From contig NZ_AAWS01000004.1 in assembly GCF_000169175.1 (NCBI RefSeq), positions 124,001 through 188,000 on the forward strand: a DNA stretch of 64,000 bases, in the 5' to 3' direction. The stretch comes from Microscilla marina ATCC 23134 (GTDB lineage: Bacteria > Bacteroidota > Bacteroidia > Cytophagales > Microscillaceae). Shown here piece by piece: positions 44,602 through 55,258 of the stretch; position 1 is the first letter of the stretch; the number at the start of each line of letters is the position of its first letter. A program made the translations under genes and the position numbers. The notes under the pieces were generated by a model that was given only the letters and a program-made list of their open reading frames with translations, did not search any database and was not told the origin of the DNA.

Positions 44602-44690
44602 TATAATATAGGAAAAGTTTCACTTAAACCAAACCCCCATTTGTACAGTTAACATAGTATATTTATTAATGAGCAAAAAATAATGATTAC

Positions 44691-45656
44691 ATGCTTGCAG
44701 AAGAAGTTATAGGACAACATAAAACTCGAAACCAACTGCATACACTGATACTTTTTGTTAGTATGCTGAGCTTAATAGCATTGCTGGGGTATTTATTGGC
44801 AGGGCAATTGGGAGTTATTGCTTCAGTTATTATGGGCATTCTCTTAATGGCGTTGGCTCCTGGTATTTCACCTGCTTTAATTTTACGCATGTACAAAGCC
44901 CGTCCAATTGACCCCTACAACGCCCCTAACTTGCATAAAATAGTGCAAGTATTGGCCAAAAGAGCAAAACTAAAGGCCGTGCCTAAGCTATACTATGTAC
45001 CTAGCACTATGATGAATGCTTTTGCGGTGGGTACCCCCCAAAGTGCCCATATTGCAGTAACTGATGGACTACTAAAAACTTTGAACTTAAGAGAGTTAGC
45101 CGGAGTGTTGGCGCATGAAGTAAGCCATATAAGCAATAATGATATGCGTGTAATGAGTGTGGCCGATATGATGAGTCGCCTTACTGGGTTGCTGTCCAAT
45201 ATTGGACAAATCCTACTTATTATCAATTTACCCTTATTATTGGTAGGTGAAGTAGGAGTTTCCTGGTGGGCAATTTTATTGCTTATATTTGCATCTCCTC
45301 TGGTAGGTTTGCTTCAGTTAGCTTTGTCGCGTACCAGAGAGTTTAACGCTGATTTGCACGCAGCATTGCTTACCGATGATCCCATGGGTTTGGCACTTGC
45401 CCTAAAAAAAGTAGCGTATTACAGTAGTAATCTGCTTCGGCAAATTATTGTACCAGGCTATAAAGTACGAGAGCCCTCTATTTTTAGAAGCCACCCCAAT
45501 ACTGAAGAGCGAATAGCCCGCTTACAGGCAATGGAAGATAAAGGGGAACCCGTCTTTCAGTTATCTGAAGAAGAAGCCTCTCGTGTGCTGTTTGAAAAGT
45601 ATGCCCACATGCTGGCCTCTCGCCCCCGTTGGCGACCTGGTGGATTTTGGTATTAG
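44691..45656 (+). CDS. htpX: M48-family membrane zinc protease (HtpX-like)
   Basis: 321 residues. Two N-terminal membrane helices (about 17-35 and 40-57), the zinc motif HEVSH (142-146) on the cytoplasmic face, two further helices (about 170-215), then the third ligand in SRTREFNADLHAA and the usual C-terminal SHPNTEERIARL. HtpX helps to degrade misfolded membrane proteins. Family assignment is firm; equivalence to E. coli HtpX is likely but not certain. Confidence 0.9.
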   Translation: MLAEEVIGQHKTRNQLHTLILFVSMLSLIALLGYLLAGQLGVIASVIMGILLMALAPGISPALILRMYKARPIDPYNAPNLHKIVQVLAKRAKLKAVPKLYYVPSTMMNAFAVGTPQSAHIAVTDGLLKTLNLRELAGVLAHEVSHISNNDMRVMSVADMMSRLTGLLSNIGQILLIINLPLLLVGEVGVSWWAILLLIFASPLVGLLQLALSRTREFNADLHAALLTDDPMGLALALKKVAYYSSNLLRQIIVPGYKVREPSIFRSHPNTEERIARLQAMEDKGEPVFQLSEEEASRVLFEKYAHMLASRPRWRPGGFWY

Positions 45657-45665
45657 CAGACCAGG

Positions 45666-46580
45666 TTACTTGTTGGCAAATACTTGCTTGAGCTTATTTA
45701 CATTTTCATTGTCCACAGTCAAGTGTACATCTCGCTGTGGAAACGCTATAGTAATGCTTACTTCACGGAAAAGCTGGTCGATAATAAATCTCAAGTCACT
45801 TTTTACAATTTCGATATCCCAAGTGTTGGCTGTCCAAAAGTGCAACTCAAAGTTGAGGCTATTGTCGCCAAAGTCTTTGAAAAGTACATAAGGTTTTTCA
45901 AGCTTGGGGTGTAGCTCTGTGTCTATGACTATGTCTTGGTGGGCATAAGCAGACTGGATTAATTTTTCTTTGACTAACTCTACATTAGACCCATAAGCTA
46001 CTCCTACAGTAATTTGAAAGCGAGTAGCAGCACTATGGTTGCTGCTCCAGTTAATCACATTGTCAGAAATAAACTTAGAGTTAGGTACAATGATTTCTAT
46101 CGAATCGCGGGTTTCTACAGTAGAGGTGCGAATGCCAATAGAGTTGATGCGACCTACAGTAGAGTGCATTTCTACCATATCGCCTACTTTTACTCTGCCC
46201 TCAAACAAAATAATTAGTCCTGAAATAAGGTCGTTGGCGATTTGTTGCAAACCAAACCCAATACCTACAAACAATGCTGTAGACCCAGCAAAAATAGCTG
46301 AACCAATGTGCAGTCGATTGAGCATAATAGAAATGGCAATGGTATAAATCACGTATTTGGTGATTTGTAAAATGGCAAATCGTTTCCCACTATCTATAGA
46401 CTTGACTTTTGCTAAACGACGTTCTAACAGCCTTTTTGTGATAGAGATGAGTAGTCGGGCACTGGCATAAATAATAATTAATACGAATAAGTCTACAAGA
46501 ATACGGCTGACTGTTAAGTCTTTGTAGCCTGGAATGGGGGTATAGTTGAGAAAATCCTGAAAGTTGGCTAAAATACTCAT
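45666..46580 (-). CDS. Small-conductance mechanosensitive channel (MscS family)
   Basis: 304 residues from ATG 46580 (MSILANFQDF); a longer frame to 46709 adds 43 residues that do not look like protein of this family. Three membrane helices at about 25-45, 75-92 and 98-125, the pore helix region GSTALFVGIGFGLQQIAND, then the beta domain (EGRVKVGDMVEM, GIRTSTVETRDSIEIIVPNS) and a C-terminal alpha/beta domain. Releases solutes upon osmotic downshift. Convergent with the M48 protease gene. Confidence 0.92.
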   Translation of the reverse strand: MSILANFQDFLNYTPIPGYKDLTVSRILVDLFVLIIIYASARLLISITKRLLERRLAKVKSIDSGKRFAILQITKYVIYTIAISIMLNRLHIGSAIFAGSTALFVGIGFGLQQIANDLISGLIILFEGRVKVGDMVEMHSTVGRINSIGIRTSTVETRDSIEIIVPNSKFISDNVINWSSNHSAATRFQITVGVAYGSNVELVKEKLIQSAYAHQDIVIDTELHPKLEKPYVLFKDFGDNSLNFELHFWTANTWDIEIVKSDLRFIIDQLFREVSITIAFPQRDVHLTVDNENVNKLKQVFANK

Positions 46581-46801
46581 AGAGGCGGTGTCATTTTGTA
46601 TAATGGTGATGTGTCTGATATGCACCAAATTTGATAAAAATGGGCATAGTACATTGAAGTTGCTGTTTATAAGGGGTAACCCAAAAAGCAACCTATTGTT
46701 TGAGTACATTTGTTGTGCTCAAGTACTCTTCATACAATATTTGCCAGTAGGCAAGGTGTATAATAATTTATTATGGCTATTAACTCTGAGGCATAAAAAT
46801 A

Positions 46802-46831
46802 AAAAAGCCTGAAACAAAGTTCAGGCTTTTT
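46802..46831. terminator. Terminator of the pyrophosphatase gene (bidirectional)
   Basis: A perfect 12-bp stem AAAAAGCCTGAA / TTCAGGCTTTTT with a 6-base loop and A/T tracts on both sides, 65 bases past the minus-strand stop codon. The remainder of the 46581-46896 gap contains nothing else recognised. Confidence 0.9.
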
Positions 46832-46896
46832 AAAAAAAATGTATGAATGATGTAATAAAATCCCTTAAAATAAGGACTTTATGCTATAAGATAGGC

Positions 46897-49224
46897 TTAT
46901 TGTGCCACTTTAGCTACTGGGTATTTTTTTACATCATCTTTTTTCAAAACGATTTCTTTTTTGATTTCAGGTTTTACCTGGGCTGTTTTCTTAGCACTGG
47001 TAGTTGCCAAGTAAGGAGCAATTACCAAAGCGACCACTGACATTAACTTAAGCAAGATGTTCAATGAAGGTCCAGAAGTATCTTTAAAAGGATCACCTAC
47101 AGTATCGCCTACTACAGCGGCTTTATGAGGATCAGACCCTTTATAGAACATTTGATCTTTACCTTGTACCTTTATTTTTACCCCTTCTTCAAACATTTTC
47201 TTGGCGTTATCCCAGGCACCACCAGCGTTAGACTGGAAGATGGCCATCAATACTCCTGCTACAGTCACACCAGCCAATAGACCTCCTAACATTTGAGGGT
47301 CACGTCCGGCAAACTTAGCACCAAAACCAATAAGAATAGGGGCAAAGATGGCTACTATGCCAGGCATTACCATTTGTCTGATAGATGATTGAGTTGAAAT
47401 AGCCACACACTTGTCAAACTCCGCCACACCATCTGCTTTTTCAAAAGTTTCTCTGTCTTTTTCATCCCAATCTTTCATTTCTTTGCCTTCGTTTTTACGC
47501 ATTACACTAAGCGCAGCTTTGAGGGCAGGAATATCTTTAAATTGACGACGTACCTCTTCAATCATAGCCATAGCAGCTTTACCCACTGCTTGCATAGCCA
47601 TAGCCGAGAATAAGAATGGTAACATTCCTCCAATGAATAAGCCCGCCATTACATCAGGGCGAGAAACATCAATGATACCAATACCCGCAGTTACTTTAAA
47701 TGCACTAAACAAAGCCAAGGCAGTCAAGGCAGCAGAACCAATGGCAAAACCTTTACCAATGGCAGCAGTAGTATTACCTACAGCATCCAGTTTATCTGTT
47801 CTTTGGCGAACTTCTTTTGGCAACTCACTCATTTCAGCAATACCACCTGCATTGTCAGAAATAGGTCCGTAAGCATCTACTGCTAACTGAATACCAGTGT
47901 TGGCTAACATACCTACCGCAGCAATGGCAATGCCATACAAGTTGGCCAATTCATAAGCACCAATTACAGCAGCTGCAATAATAATGATAGGAATAGCTGT
48001 AGAGTACATACCTACGCCCAAACCAGCAATAATATTAGTAGCAGCGCCTGTAGATGATTGTTGTACAATTGACTTTACAGGGCCAGTACCAGTGCCTGTG
48101 TAGTGTTCAGTGATCAGGCCAATAAATAAACCAGCCAAAGCACCTATGATTGTAGCAAAAAATACGTTCGTAGAGGTATAAGTGAATTCTGCAGCCCCAA
48201 ACCCTGTAGTCCACTGGGCAGGCAATACGTTGGTAATAAGGAAATAAGATAAAACAATCAAAATGCCCGTAGAGCCAAACTCACCAATATTAAGCGCACG
48301 TTGTGGGTTTCCTCCTTCTTTTACTCTTACCATAAAGGTTCCAATAATAGAAGTAATAATACCCAAGCCAGCCAGCATCAAAGGCAATAACACTGCAGAT
48401 AAACCCCCAAAACTATCGCCAAAGCCAGCAGGAGAGATAAAAGCAACTCCTAATACCATAGTACCAATAATAGAACCTATATAAGATTCAAATAAGTCGG
48501 CACCCATTCCAGCTACATCCCCCACATTATCACCTACATTGTCTGCAATGGTGGCAGGGTTCAAAGGGTGATCCTCAGGAATACCAGCTTCTACTTTACC
48601 TACCAAGTCAGCCCCTACATCGGCAGCTTTAGTATAAATACCTCCCGCTACACGAGCAAATAATGCAATAGAAGAGGCACCAAAAGAAAATCCTGTCAAT
48701 ACATTGATTACCACAGTTAATACTTCAGCTTTGTTGGCAGCTGCTCCTACATTCCATACCATAAAATAAACAGCGAACAAAGAGCCTAATCCTAAAAGAG
48801 CCAGACCAACTACCCCCAGTCCCATTACAGAACCTCCGGTGAAAGCGATTTTTAAGGCGTGACTTAAACCAGTACGAGCAGCGTTGGTGGTACGAACATT
48901 TGCTTTGGTAGCTACACGCATGCCTATAAACCCTGCCAATGCTGAACATACAGCACCTATAACAAAAGACAAAGCAATAAGTGGCGAACTACCTGCTGGA
49001 GCAGTTATTCCTAAGACAATGGCTACTCCTATTACAAAAATTGCCAATACTTTATATTCAGCTTTAAGGAAAGCCATAGCTCCAGTAGCAATATTCTTAG
49101 CTATACGTTTCATCTTGTCAGTGCCTTCGTCTTGCTTGGATACCCAGGCAGACCTAAGAAATGTGAAGAGCAACGCCACAAGTCCGAGTAAAGGGACGGT
49201 AAATATTATGTATTCGGGTTTCAT
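46897..49224 (-). CDS. hppA: Membrane-bound ion-pumping pyrophosphatase (K+-dependent type)
   Basis: 775 residues with about 16 membrane helices. Hydrolyses pyrophosphate and pumps H+ or Na+ across the inner membrane. The active-site signature is intact: [19 protein letters not shown], then [18 protein letters not shown] and [16 protein letters not shown], and near the C-terminus [17 protein letters not shown]. The motif [10 protein letters not shown] has Ala where K+-independent enzymes carry Lys, pointing to the K+-dependent class. After the last helix there is an extra tail of about 33 residues, very rich in Lys and Val, not usual in the family. Start is the ATG at 49224; a -7 box candidate (CAAATATA on the plus strand, 49283-49290) is upstream. 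Confidence 0.96.
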   Translation of the reverse strand: MKPEYIIFTVPLLGLVALLFTFLRSAWVSKQDEGTDKMKRIAKNIATGAMAFLKAEYKVLAIFVIGVAIVLGITAPAGSSPLIALSFVIGAVCSALAGFIGMRVATKANVRTTNAARTGLSHALKIAFTGGSVMGLGVVGLALLGLGSLFAVYFMVWNVGAAANKAEVLTVVINVLTGFSFGASSIALFARVAGGIYTKAADVGADLVGKVEAGIPEDHPLNPATIADNVGDNVGDVAGMGADLFESYIGSIIGTMVLGVAFISPAGFGDSFGGLSAVLLPLMLAGLGIITSIIGTFMVRVKEGGNPQRALNIGEFGSTGILIVLSYFLITNVLPAQWTTGFGAAEFTYTSTNVFFATIIGALAGLFIGLITEHYTGTGTGPVKSIVQQSSTGAATNIIAGLGVGMYSTAIPIIIIAAAVIGAYELANLYGIAIAAVGMLANTGIQLAVDAYGPISDNAGGIAEMSELPKEVRQRTDKLDAVGNTTAAIGKGFAIGSAALTALALFSAFKVTAGIGIIDVSRPDVMAGLFIGGMLPFLFSAMAMQAVGKAAMAMIEEVRRQFKDIPALKAALSVMRKNEGKEMKDWDEKDRETFEKADGVAEFDKCVAISTQSSIRQMVMPGIVAIFAPILIGFGAKFAGRDPQMLGGLLAGVTVAGVLMAIFQSNAGGAWDNAKKMFEEGVKIKVQGKDQMFYKGSDPHKAAVVGDTVGDPFKDTSGPSLNILLKLMSVVALVIAPYLATTSAKKTAQVKPEIKKEIVLKKDDVKKYPVAKVAQ

Positions 49225-49760
49225 GTAAATTCTTTTATTTTTTCGGTATTACTTATACTAAATATAATATTAATGAAGGCGCAAATATAGAATAGTAATT
49301 CAAAAAAATGGTATACTAACATACTAAAAATGAGATTTTTTCGTAGTCTGCCATTACTGAAAATCGTTTTTTACCTAGTTTTTTTTGGGTAAAATCATTG
49401 ATCTGCAAAATTTTCCATCTTCTAAATACTCAAATCTTAAAATATTATATACTCCTTGTTATTGTTAAGGAATGTATGGGATAAGTACAATTTTGTGTTG
49501 TTTAGAGACTTGAGCCATGGCGCCTTCATCAAATAATATTTTGCTACATCTAAAACTGCATTTAGTCGCTTTTATGGCTTATTTAGTCGAATAATAGTGA
49601 CTGTTGATGTGGTGAAGCCGTTTGGGGAAATGAACAGTGTGACAGAGAGCAGTGGTGATGGAATAATTAAATTTTACAATTCATCACCCAAAAAATGATT
49701 GCATTTTATTCATGTTTTCTGTACAACTTATTAAAAGTATTCACTATTTTTAAAATACTC

Positions 49761-49768
49761 TAAATTTG
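49761..49768 (+). promoter_or_regulatory. -7 promoter box candidate for the Spy-like gene
   Basis: TAAATTTG matches TAnnTTTG exactly, 31 bases before the ATG. No matching TTTG at -33. The 49225-49799 gap otherwise holds no gene. Confidence 0.35.
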
Positions 49769-49799
49769 ATTGAATTTATACTCTAAACCTTATCGAACA

Positions 49800-50270
49800 A
49801 TGACAAATAAAAAAACACTCATCACATTATTGGTATTACTTACATTTGTAGTAGGTAATGTAATGGCCCAAGGACGCAAAGGAAAAGGTAAATGGAAAAA
49901 GAAAAGTGCAGAAGAAAGAGCTACTTTATTGACCAAACGAATGACTGGTCCTTTGAAGCTGACTGCCGACCAGCAAACCAAAGCGAAAGCGATTCACTTA
50001 ACGGCTGAGAATCAGATGACAACATTGCGTGCTGATAAAAAAGCAGGTAAGTTGACTAAAGAAGATGCCAAAGCTAAAAGAAAGGAAATTAACAAAACGC
50101 GTCGTCAAGGCATCAAAGGTTTGCTTGATGACCAGCAAAAAAAGAGATACAAGAAATGGCGTAAAAACAGAAACCGAAAAGGCAGACGTAAAGGTAAAGG
50201 AAAGAAGGGCAAAGTAGGCAATGATAATGACAACGATAACGATAGTGACGATGACAACGGAGGAAAATAA
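49800..50270 (+). CDS. Small secreted, highly basic Spy/LTXXQ-like protein
   Basis: 156 residues from ATG 49800; an upstream in-frame start at 49770 adds 10 residues. Signal peptide (MTNKKTLITLLVLLTFVVGNVMAQ). A helical region (about 35-115) contains two LTXXQ-like pieces, LKLTADQQTKAKAI and GLLDDQQKKRYKKW, as in Spy/CpxP periplasmic chaperones. It then becomes extremely basic (KNRNRKGRRKGKGKKGK) and ends in an Asp-Asn repeat (NDNDNDNDSDDDN). This charge block structure is unusual and suggests binding to polyanions or metals; both ideas are inference. Confidence 0.75.
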   Translation: MTNKKTLITLLVLLTFVVGNVMAQGRKGKGKWKKKSAEERATLLTKRMTGPLKLTADQQTKAKAIHLTAENQMTTLRADKKAGKLTKEDAKAKRKEINKTRRQGIKGLLDDQQKKRYKKWRKNRNRKGRRKGKGKKGKVGNDNDNDNDSDDDNGGK

Positions 50271-50289
50271 ACGTTGATAATATTCAAAC

Positions 50290-50325
50290 AAAAACCACTT
50301 GAAGCTTGAGCCTCAAGTGGTTTTT
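50290..50325 (+). terminator. Terminator of the Spy-like gene
   Basis: A 13-bp stem AAAAACCACTTGA / TCAAGTGGTTTTT (50290-50302 with 50313-50325), loop AGCTTGAGCC. The loop and lower stem match the terminator at 25229-25262. Confidence 0.92.
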
Positions 50326-50418
50326 GTCTTTATAATGCTTGGTAATGTGATGTAAAATGGAAAAAATCAAGTAATCTAACAAAAGGTGATACTTGCTTGT
50401 TGAGTTGTGTAGTTTTAA

Positions 50419-51483
50419 CTATAAACTAGGACAAGGTAAGCCTCCACTGAGTTTTCTTTTAACCCCCCACTTTTCGGATGATATAAAGTTAATACGCAAA
50501 GAAATTTCGTGCACCCCAGTAGTAGCAGCGTTAGTAAGCTTAGAAATAGTAAAATCATAGCTGTAGCCCAACGAAAAGTTTCTAAGCCTAAGCCCTGCCA
50601 TGGCAATTAGTGATTCGTTGTTAGACACCAACTGATCCACCTTTTTGATAGGTAAACCACGATAAAACAAACCTAATGTAAAAGGTGAGTAGGTCCAGTA
50701 AACACCAGCATCTAATTGATCAAAGCCTCCCTGATGTTTGTATAATATGGTAGGGCTGATACTCATTTCTCTATAGCCAGAACGGTACTTATCGCGCCAG
50801 TTATCCGATTCTCCAATAGGTATTTTTACTCCAGCTTGTAATGTATACCTGATAGGCAGCCTGGATTCTCCTTCGGCATTTGCCAAAAAGCTTTGGTTAG
50901 GACGGGTAAGGTTATGGGCAGAAAAGCCTAACCACATGTACTCATCGTACAACAATGCACCAGCTGCTACATTGGCATAATTAACGCCACCTACAGCCGT
51001 AGTAGGATCATTACTGGTGGTTGATATTATTCCGTTATTATCAAACTGATCGCCAAAAGTAAGGTTAGACACACTACTTCTTAGCACATAAGATCCTTGC
51101 AAACCCATTCGCAGCATTTTTGGCATTTCTATCCCAAACAACCACCATTGTCCCAAGTCCATTTCATAAGCATATTGTAAACCCACATCTTGTGTAGCTG
51201 TACCTCCATTACTTATCTCGTCATAGGTGTATATAAGCCCTATACTACTATTGAAGTTTTCAAAATAATGGTCAAAAGACCCAGAGTAAGTAGTAAAAGA
51301 GGCATCTAAACCTTGCCATTGACGGCGGTAGTTAAGCACCAAACGAGGTGTGTGATCTGACCCGGCAAATGCAGGGTTGATATACAGCGGTGCAGCATAA
51401 TACTGAGAAAACTGGGCATCTTGTGCCTGTGCTTTACACAGTATTAGCAACATAAAAATCAAAAATGTACACCTTTTTAACAT
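50419..51483 (-). CDS. PorP/SprF-family type IX secretion outer membrane protein
   Basis: 354 residues from ATG 51483; a GTG at 51489 is in frame. Signal peptide (MLKRCTFLIFMLLILCKAQAQ) and a beta-barrel with the family opening AQFSQYYAAPLYINPAFAGS, followed by RLVLNYRRQWQGLDASFTTYSGSFDH. PorP/SprF proteins hold large surface proteins or gliding adhesins exported by the type IX system at the outer membrane. The usual partner (a very long adhesin with type B sorting domain) is not next to it, so this is an orphan copy. Confidence 0.93.
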   Translation of the reverse strand: MLKRCTFLIFMLLILCKAQAQDAQFSQYYAAPLYINPAFAGSDHTPRLVLNYRRQWQGLDASFTTYSGSFDHYFENFNSSIGLIYTYDEISNGGTATQDVGLQYAYEMDLGQWWLFGIEMPKMLRMGLQGSYVLRSSVSNLTFGDQFDNNGIISTTSNDPTTAVGGVNYANVAAGALLYDEYMWLGFSAHNLTRPNQSFLANAEGESRLPIRYTLQAGVKIPIGESDNWRDKYRSGYREMSISPTILYKHQGGFDQLDAGVYWTYSPFTLGLFYRGLPIKKVDQLVSNNESLIAMAGLRLRNFSLGYSYDFTISKLTNAATTGVHEISLRINFISSEKWGVKRKLSGGLPCPSL

Positions 51484-51723
51484 AAGCACTTTTTATTTTT
51501 AATATAGTAATATTTTTGATTGCTTGAATTTGGGTAATTCCTGAGGTATGAGCGTTTGTTTAATGTTTTATAAAATGGGCTAAAAAAGTGATTTTCAGGT
51601 GCTGACACCAAGCAGTACTTTTACCTGTCACTTTGGTTAAGAGCAAAGGTATACTTAGTCAGTTCAACAACTTGTACTATTTAACTCCAGAGAAAAACTT
51701 AAGCTCCTACTAGAAAATATAGC

Positions 51724-51919
51724 TAAGGAACAATGTTCAAAATAAGTGTCGAGATTGAGGTCATAAACTCAAGGCTGACTGAGGCACTTTTTGCGGGCAA
51801 GGCAACATCCGGGGGATGTTGAGCCAGACCGTGGGACGGTACCACGGACAATAAAAGTAACGAAAGTCAGGAAAGAGGATATGTTCTAAACCGGACAGTT
51901 ATTGCGATCACGTTCCTAA
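51724..51919 (+). repeat. Dispersed repeat, family A copy 2 (about 196 bp)
   Basis: Ends match the copy at 8.4-8.6 kb: TAAGGAACAATGTTCAAAAT on the left, AGAGGATATGTTCTAAACCG and CGATCACGTTCCTAA on the right. Between GAGGCACTTTTTGC (ends 51798) and AAAAGTAACGAAA (from 51853) the centre is replaced by a different module. That module can form two hairpins: CAACATCC/GGATGTTG (51804-51822) and CCGTGG/CCACGG (51829-51847). It fills most of the 51490-51921 gap and ends at the birA stop codon; no gene was seen in the rest. Confidence 0.88.
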
Positions 51920-51921
51920 AC

Positions 51922-52680
51922 TTAGTAAATAAAAGCTATTTCTTTAAAATTATAAGCTTTTACTTCTTGTGTTTCACCCTCTACCAGTAAACGACCATAT
52001 TCATCAATTCCTACAATTTTTCCTTCAAATAAAACGTCGCTTTTAAAAGTATATTTCTTGTTGCATCTAAATAAACAACCTAAATACTCATTTTTCAAGT
52101 CATTCACCTGGTATTGCCTCAGTCTCAGGTACGTTTCTTCTATAGATTTCAACAATTTGGGTATCAATTCTTCTAATGAATAATGTTGTCCAGTTAGAAG
52201 TTTTAACGAGGAAGCCTTTGGGGTTTGAAACCCCCCTTGGTTAATGTTGAGTCCTATACCTATAATTGCATGTTCTATGTACTGTCCTTTAATGACGTTT
52301 TCAATCAGAATTCCCCCTAACTTATAATGTTTATACAAGATATCATTAGGCCATTTGATTTTTAATTCGTCATCTAGATATTGATTTAAAAAATTGTATA
52401 TGCCTAGTGAAATGGCTATATTCAAGTGAAATTGTTCACTTATTTTTAGAAAAGTCGGACATAATACAATAGACAATGTCATGTTTTGATAAGGCTCCGA
52501 TTCCCAACGATTCCCCATTTGTCCCCTCCCCGCAGTTTGCTCCGAAGTAAGGATGACTGTCCCCTCAACAACTCTCTCTTTTGCTGCCAAATTGCGAGCA
52601 TAAGTGTTAGTTGAGTGACAGGTTGGCAGGTGTATGACAGGTTTACCTACGAATAATGTATTGAGTGTAAGGTTATGCAA
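51922..52680 (-). CDS. birA: Biotin--[acetyl-CoA-carboxylase] ligase
   Basis: 252 residues, starting with TTG (52678-52680). The upstream codons reach a stop without any ATG, and relatives begin at the same place (TLFVGKPVIHLPTCHSTN). It lacks the N-terminal HTH of E. coli BirA, as usual in this phylum. The biotin-binding motif GRGQMGNRW is present, with KWPNDI and GGILIE as in the family, and a small SH3-like C-terminal domain. Divergent from rsfS with only 39 bases between them. A family A repeat abuts its 3' end. Confidence 0.95.
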   Translation of the reverse strand: MHNLTLNTLFVGKPVIHLPTCHSTNTYARNLAAKERVVEGTVILTSEQTAGRGQMGNRWESEPYQNMTLSIVLCPTFLKISEQFHLNIAISLGIYNFLNQYLDDELKIKWPNDILYKHYKLGGILIENVIKGQYIEHAIIGIGLNINQGGFQTPKASSLKLLTGQHYSLEELIPKLLKSIEETYLRLRQYQVNDLKNEYLGCLFRCNKKYTFKSDVLFEGKIVGIDEYGRLLVEGETQEVKAYNFKEIAFIY

Positions 52681-52719
52681 ATATTTTTTGTAATTTTATG
52701 GCAAAATTAACTATAAAGG

Positions 52720-53121
52720 ATGAAAATAACTAAAGTAGAGCTTAGTTCTAAGGAATTAAGCAAAATTGTAGTAGAAGGGATGTTGGAAAAGAAGGCGTTG
52801 GACGTGGTGGTGCTAGATCTAAAGAAAATCAATCAATCAATAGCTGACTACTTTGTCATTTGTTCTGGGAACACTGTAAATCAGGTAGATGCAATAAGTG
52901 AATCAATTGAAGAAGTAGTGTATAAGCATATTCAGGAGAACCCCTGGCACAAAGAAGGCAAGGATAACAAGGAATGGATTTTGATGGACTACGTGAACGT
53001 TGTGGCGCATGTATTTCGTAAAGACAGACGAGACTTTTATGCATTGGAAGATTTGTGGGGGGATGCAATTGTTACGAAGATTGACCCTGATAATGACCCA
53101 AACAATATATATAATTATTAA
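52720..53121 (+). CDS. rsfS: Ribosome silencing factor
   Basis: 133 residues, Iojap/RsfS family. Binds ribosomal protein L14 and stops joining of ribosomal subunits in starvation. Family signs: ALDVVVLDLKKINQSIADYFVICSGN and later WILMDYVNVVAHVF with RDFYALEDLWGDA. An SD-like AAGGA precedes the ATG. First gene of a same-strand group rsfS-ftsH-LUD-lpxH-like with 36 and 10 bases between the first genes. Confidence 0.95.
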   Translation: MKITKVELSSKELSKIVVEGMLEKKALDVVVLDLKKINQSIADYFVICSGNTVNQVDAISESIEEVVYKHIQENPWHKEGKDNKEWILMDYVNVVAHVFRKDRRDFYALEDLWGDAIVTKIDPDNDPNNIYNY

Positions 53122-53157
53122 GTTAATTAATATCCAATAATGAGGATGTAAAAAACA

Positions 53158-55248
53158 ATGAGCAAAAACAATAATCAAAAAAAGAAAAAGCTAACTCCCA
53201 ATAACAATAAGACACCCCAAAGGTCAGGCTATCAGTTTTGGTTGATTACGGTGTTGATTATTCTTATTGCAGGAATTGCCTATTTCAGTAAAAGTAGTTC
53301 GGCTATAGAAATTACTAATCTGAAATTTGATAAAATATTAAGACAAGGTGATGTAGCCAAAGTTGTTGTTGTTAATAAAGAAATTGTAGAGGTAACGCTT
53401 AAAGCCGATTCTCTTAAAAAATATGATAAGCTTTTAAAAGAACAACGCTCACCCTTAGGGTCAGGTCGTGGACCACACTTCAAGTTTCACATTTTATCTG
53501 GCGAATCTTTCGAAAAACGTTTCAGAGAGGTGCAGGATGAAATGATAGCAAGTCAGCAAATTGCTGAAAGCGAACGCATAGGTTATGAGTCAAAGCAAGA
53601 CTCAGACTTCACTGGTTTTATCCTCAATTGGGGGTTCCTGTTTTTAATGCTGTTTGGTTTGTGGTTTTTAATGCGTCGTATGACTGGCGGTGGTGGTCCA
53701 GGTGGACAAATTTTTAACATTGGTAAGTCTAGAGCTGCCTTATTTGACGCCGAAAATCGGGTAAAGATTACCTTTAGCGATGTTGCTGGGTTGGAAGAAG
53801 CCAAAGAAGAGGTAAAAGAAATTGTAGATTTCTTGAAGCACCCCACCAAATATACCAGCTTGGGTGGTAAAATACCCAAAGGCGCTTTGTTAGTAGGCCC
53901 TCCTGGTACTGGTAAAACCCTGTTAGCAAAAGCAGTGGCAGGCGAGGCTGGTGTGCCATTTTTTAGTTTGTCAGGTTCCGACTTTGTAGAAATGTTTGTA
54001 GGAGTAGGAGCTGCACGAGTGCGTGATTTGTTTAAACAAGCTAAAGAAAAAGCACCTTGTATTGTCTTTATAGATGAGATTGACGCTATTGGACGTTCAC
54101 GTGGGCGTGGACAAATGCCAGGGTCAAACGATGAAAGAGAAAATACCTTGAACTCGTTATTGGTTGAAATGGATGGTTTTTCTACCGATTCAGGGGTGAT
54201 TATATTGGCGGCTACCAACCGTCCCGATGTTTTAGATTCTGCTCTGATGCGCCCCGGACGATTTGATCGTCAGGTGTCTATTGATAAACCTGATATTATT
54301 GGTCGTGAGGCTATTTTCAAAGTACACTTGAATCCTTTGAAACTGTCTGATGATGTGGATTCGAAAAAACTAGCTGCTCAAACTCCTGGTTTTGCTGGTG
54401 CAGAGATAGCCAATGTTTGTAACGAAAGTGCTTTAATTGCTGCCCGTAAAGATAAAAAGGCAGTAACTATGCAAGACTTTCAAGATGCCATTGACCGGGT
54501 AATTGGTGGTTTGGAAAAGAAAAACAAGCTTATCTCACCTAGTGAGAAAAAAATTGTAGCTTATCACGAAGCTGGACACGCAGTAGCAGGATGGTTTCTA
54601 GAGCACGCCGATCCGTTGGTAAAAGTAAGTATTGTGCCTCGAGGAATCGCGGCTTTAGGGTATGCTCAGTACCTGCCTCGTGAACAATTCCTGCATACCA
54701 AAGAGCAATTGATGGACGAGATGTGTATGACATTAGGTGGACGTGCTGCTGAAGACCTGGTGTTTGGCAGAGTATCAACGGGTGCTTTAAGCGACCTGGA
54801 GCGCATCACTAAGATGGCTTATGGAATTGTGACAGTATATGGTATGAATGATAAAATAGGCAATGTCTCTTTTTATGATTCTAAATCAAATTCTGAATAT
54901 TCTTTTACCAAGCCTTACTCAGACGATACGGCTAAAACTATTGACGAGGAAGTAAGAAACTTGATTGCTGAATGTTATGACAGAACCAAGGCTTTGCTTA
55001 CTAATAAAAAGGATAAGTTAGAGATTATAGCTCAGGAGTTATTGTCTAAGGAAATTATTTTTCAAAATGACTTGGAAAGACTGATTGGTAAAAGACCTTT
55101 TGAGAACGAAACTTCTTATGAGACCTACACCAAACACACCAATGGGCAGCATGATGATAAAAAAGAAGGTGAGAGTAAGATCGTCAATGAAGTAGTGCAG
55201 GAGAAAAAAGTAGACGAAGATGATCAACAATCGGATAATAAAGAATAA
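53158..55248 (+). CDS. ftsH: ATP-dependent zinc metalloprotease FtsH
   Basis: 696 residues. A lysine-rich start ([15 protein letters not shown]), two membrane helices (about 25-43 and 143-165) around a periplasmic domain, an AAA domain with Walker A GPPGTGKT (near 243) and Walker [13 protein letters not shown], the second region of homology [20 protein letters not shown], and the M41 protease domain with HEAGH (near 468) and [11 protein letters not shown]. The last ~40 residues are acidic and repetitive. Membrane-bound quality-control protease, hexameric. Position after rsfS is typical of Bacteroidota. Confidence 0.97.
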   Translation: MSKNNNQKKKKLTPNNNKTPQRSGYQFWLITVLIILIAGIAYFSKSSSAIEITNLKFDKILRQGDVAKVVVVNKEIVEVTLKADSLKKYDKLLKEQRSPLGSGRGPHFKFHILSGESFEKRFREVQDEMIASQQIAESERIGYESKQDSDFTGFILNWGFLFLMLFGLWFLMRRMTGGGGPGGQIFNIGKSRAALFDAENRVKITFSDVAGLEEAKEEVKEIVDFLKHPTKYTSLGGKIPKGALLVGPPGTGKTLLAKAVAGEAGVPFFSLSGSDFVEMFVGVGAARVRDLFKQAKEKAPCIVFIDEIDAIGRSRGRGQMPGSNDERENTLNSLLVEMDGFSTDSGVIILAATNRPDVLDSALMRPGRFDRQVSIDKPDIIGREAIFKVHLNPLKLSDDVDSKKLAAQTPGFAGAEIANVCNESALIAARKDKKAVTMQDFQDAIDRVIGGLEKKNKLISPSEKKIVAYHEAGHAVAGWFLEHADPLVKVSIVPRGIAALGYAQYLPREQFLHTKEQLMDEMCMTLGGRAAEDLVFGRVSTGALSDLERITKMAYGIVTVYGMNDKIGNVSFYDSKSNSEYSFTKPYSDDTAKTIDEEVRNLIAECYDRTKALLTNKKDKLEIIAQELLSKEIIFQNDLERLIGKRPFENETSYETYTKHTNGQHDDKKEGESKIVNEVVQEKKVDEDDQQSDNKE

Positions 55249-55258
55249 ATAATATATT

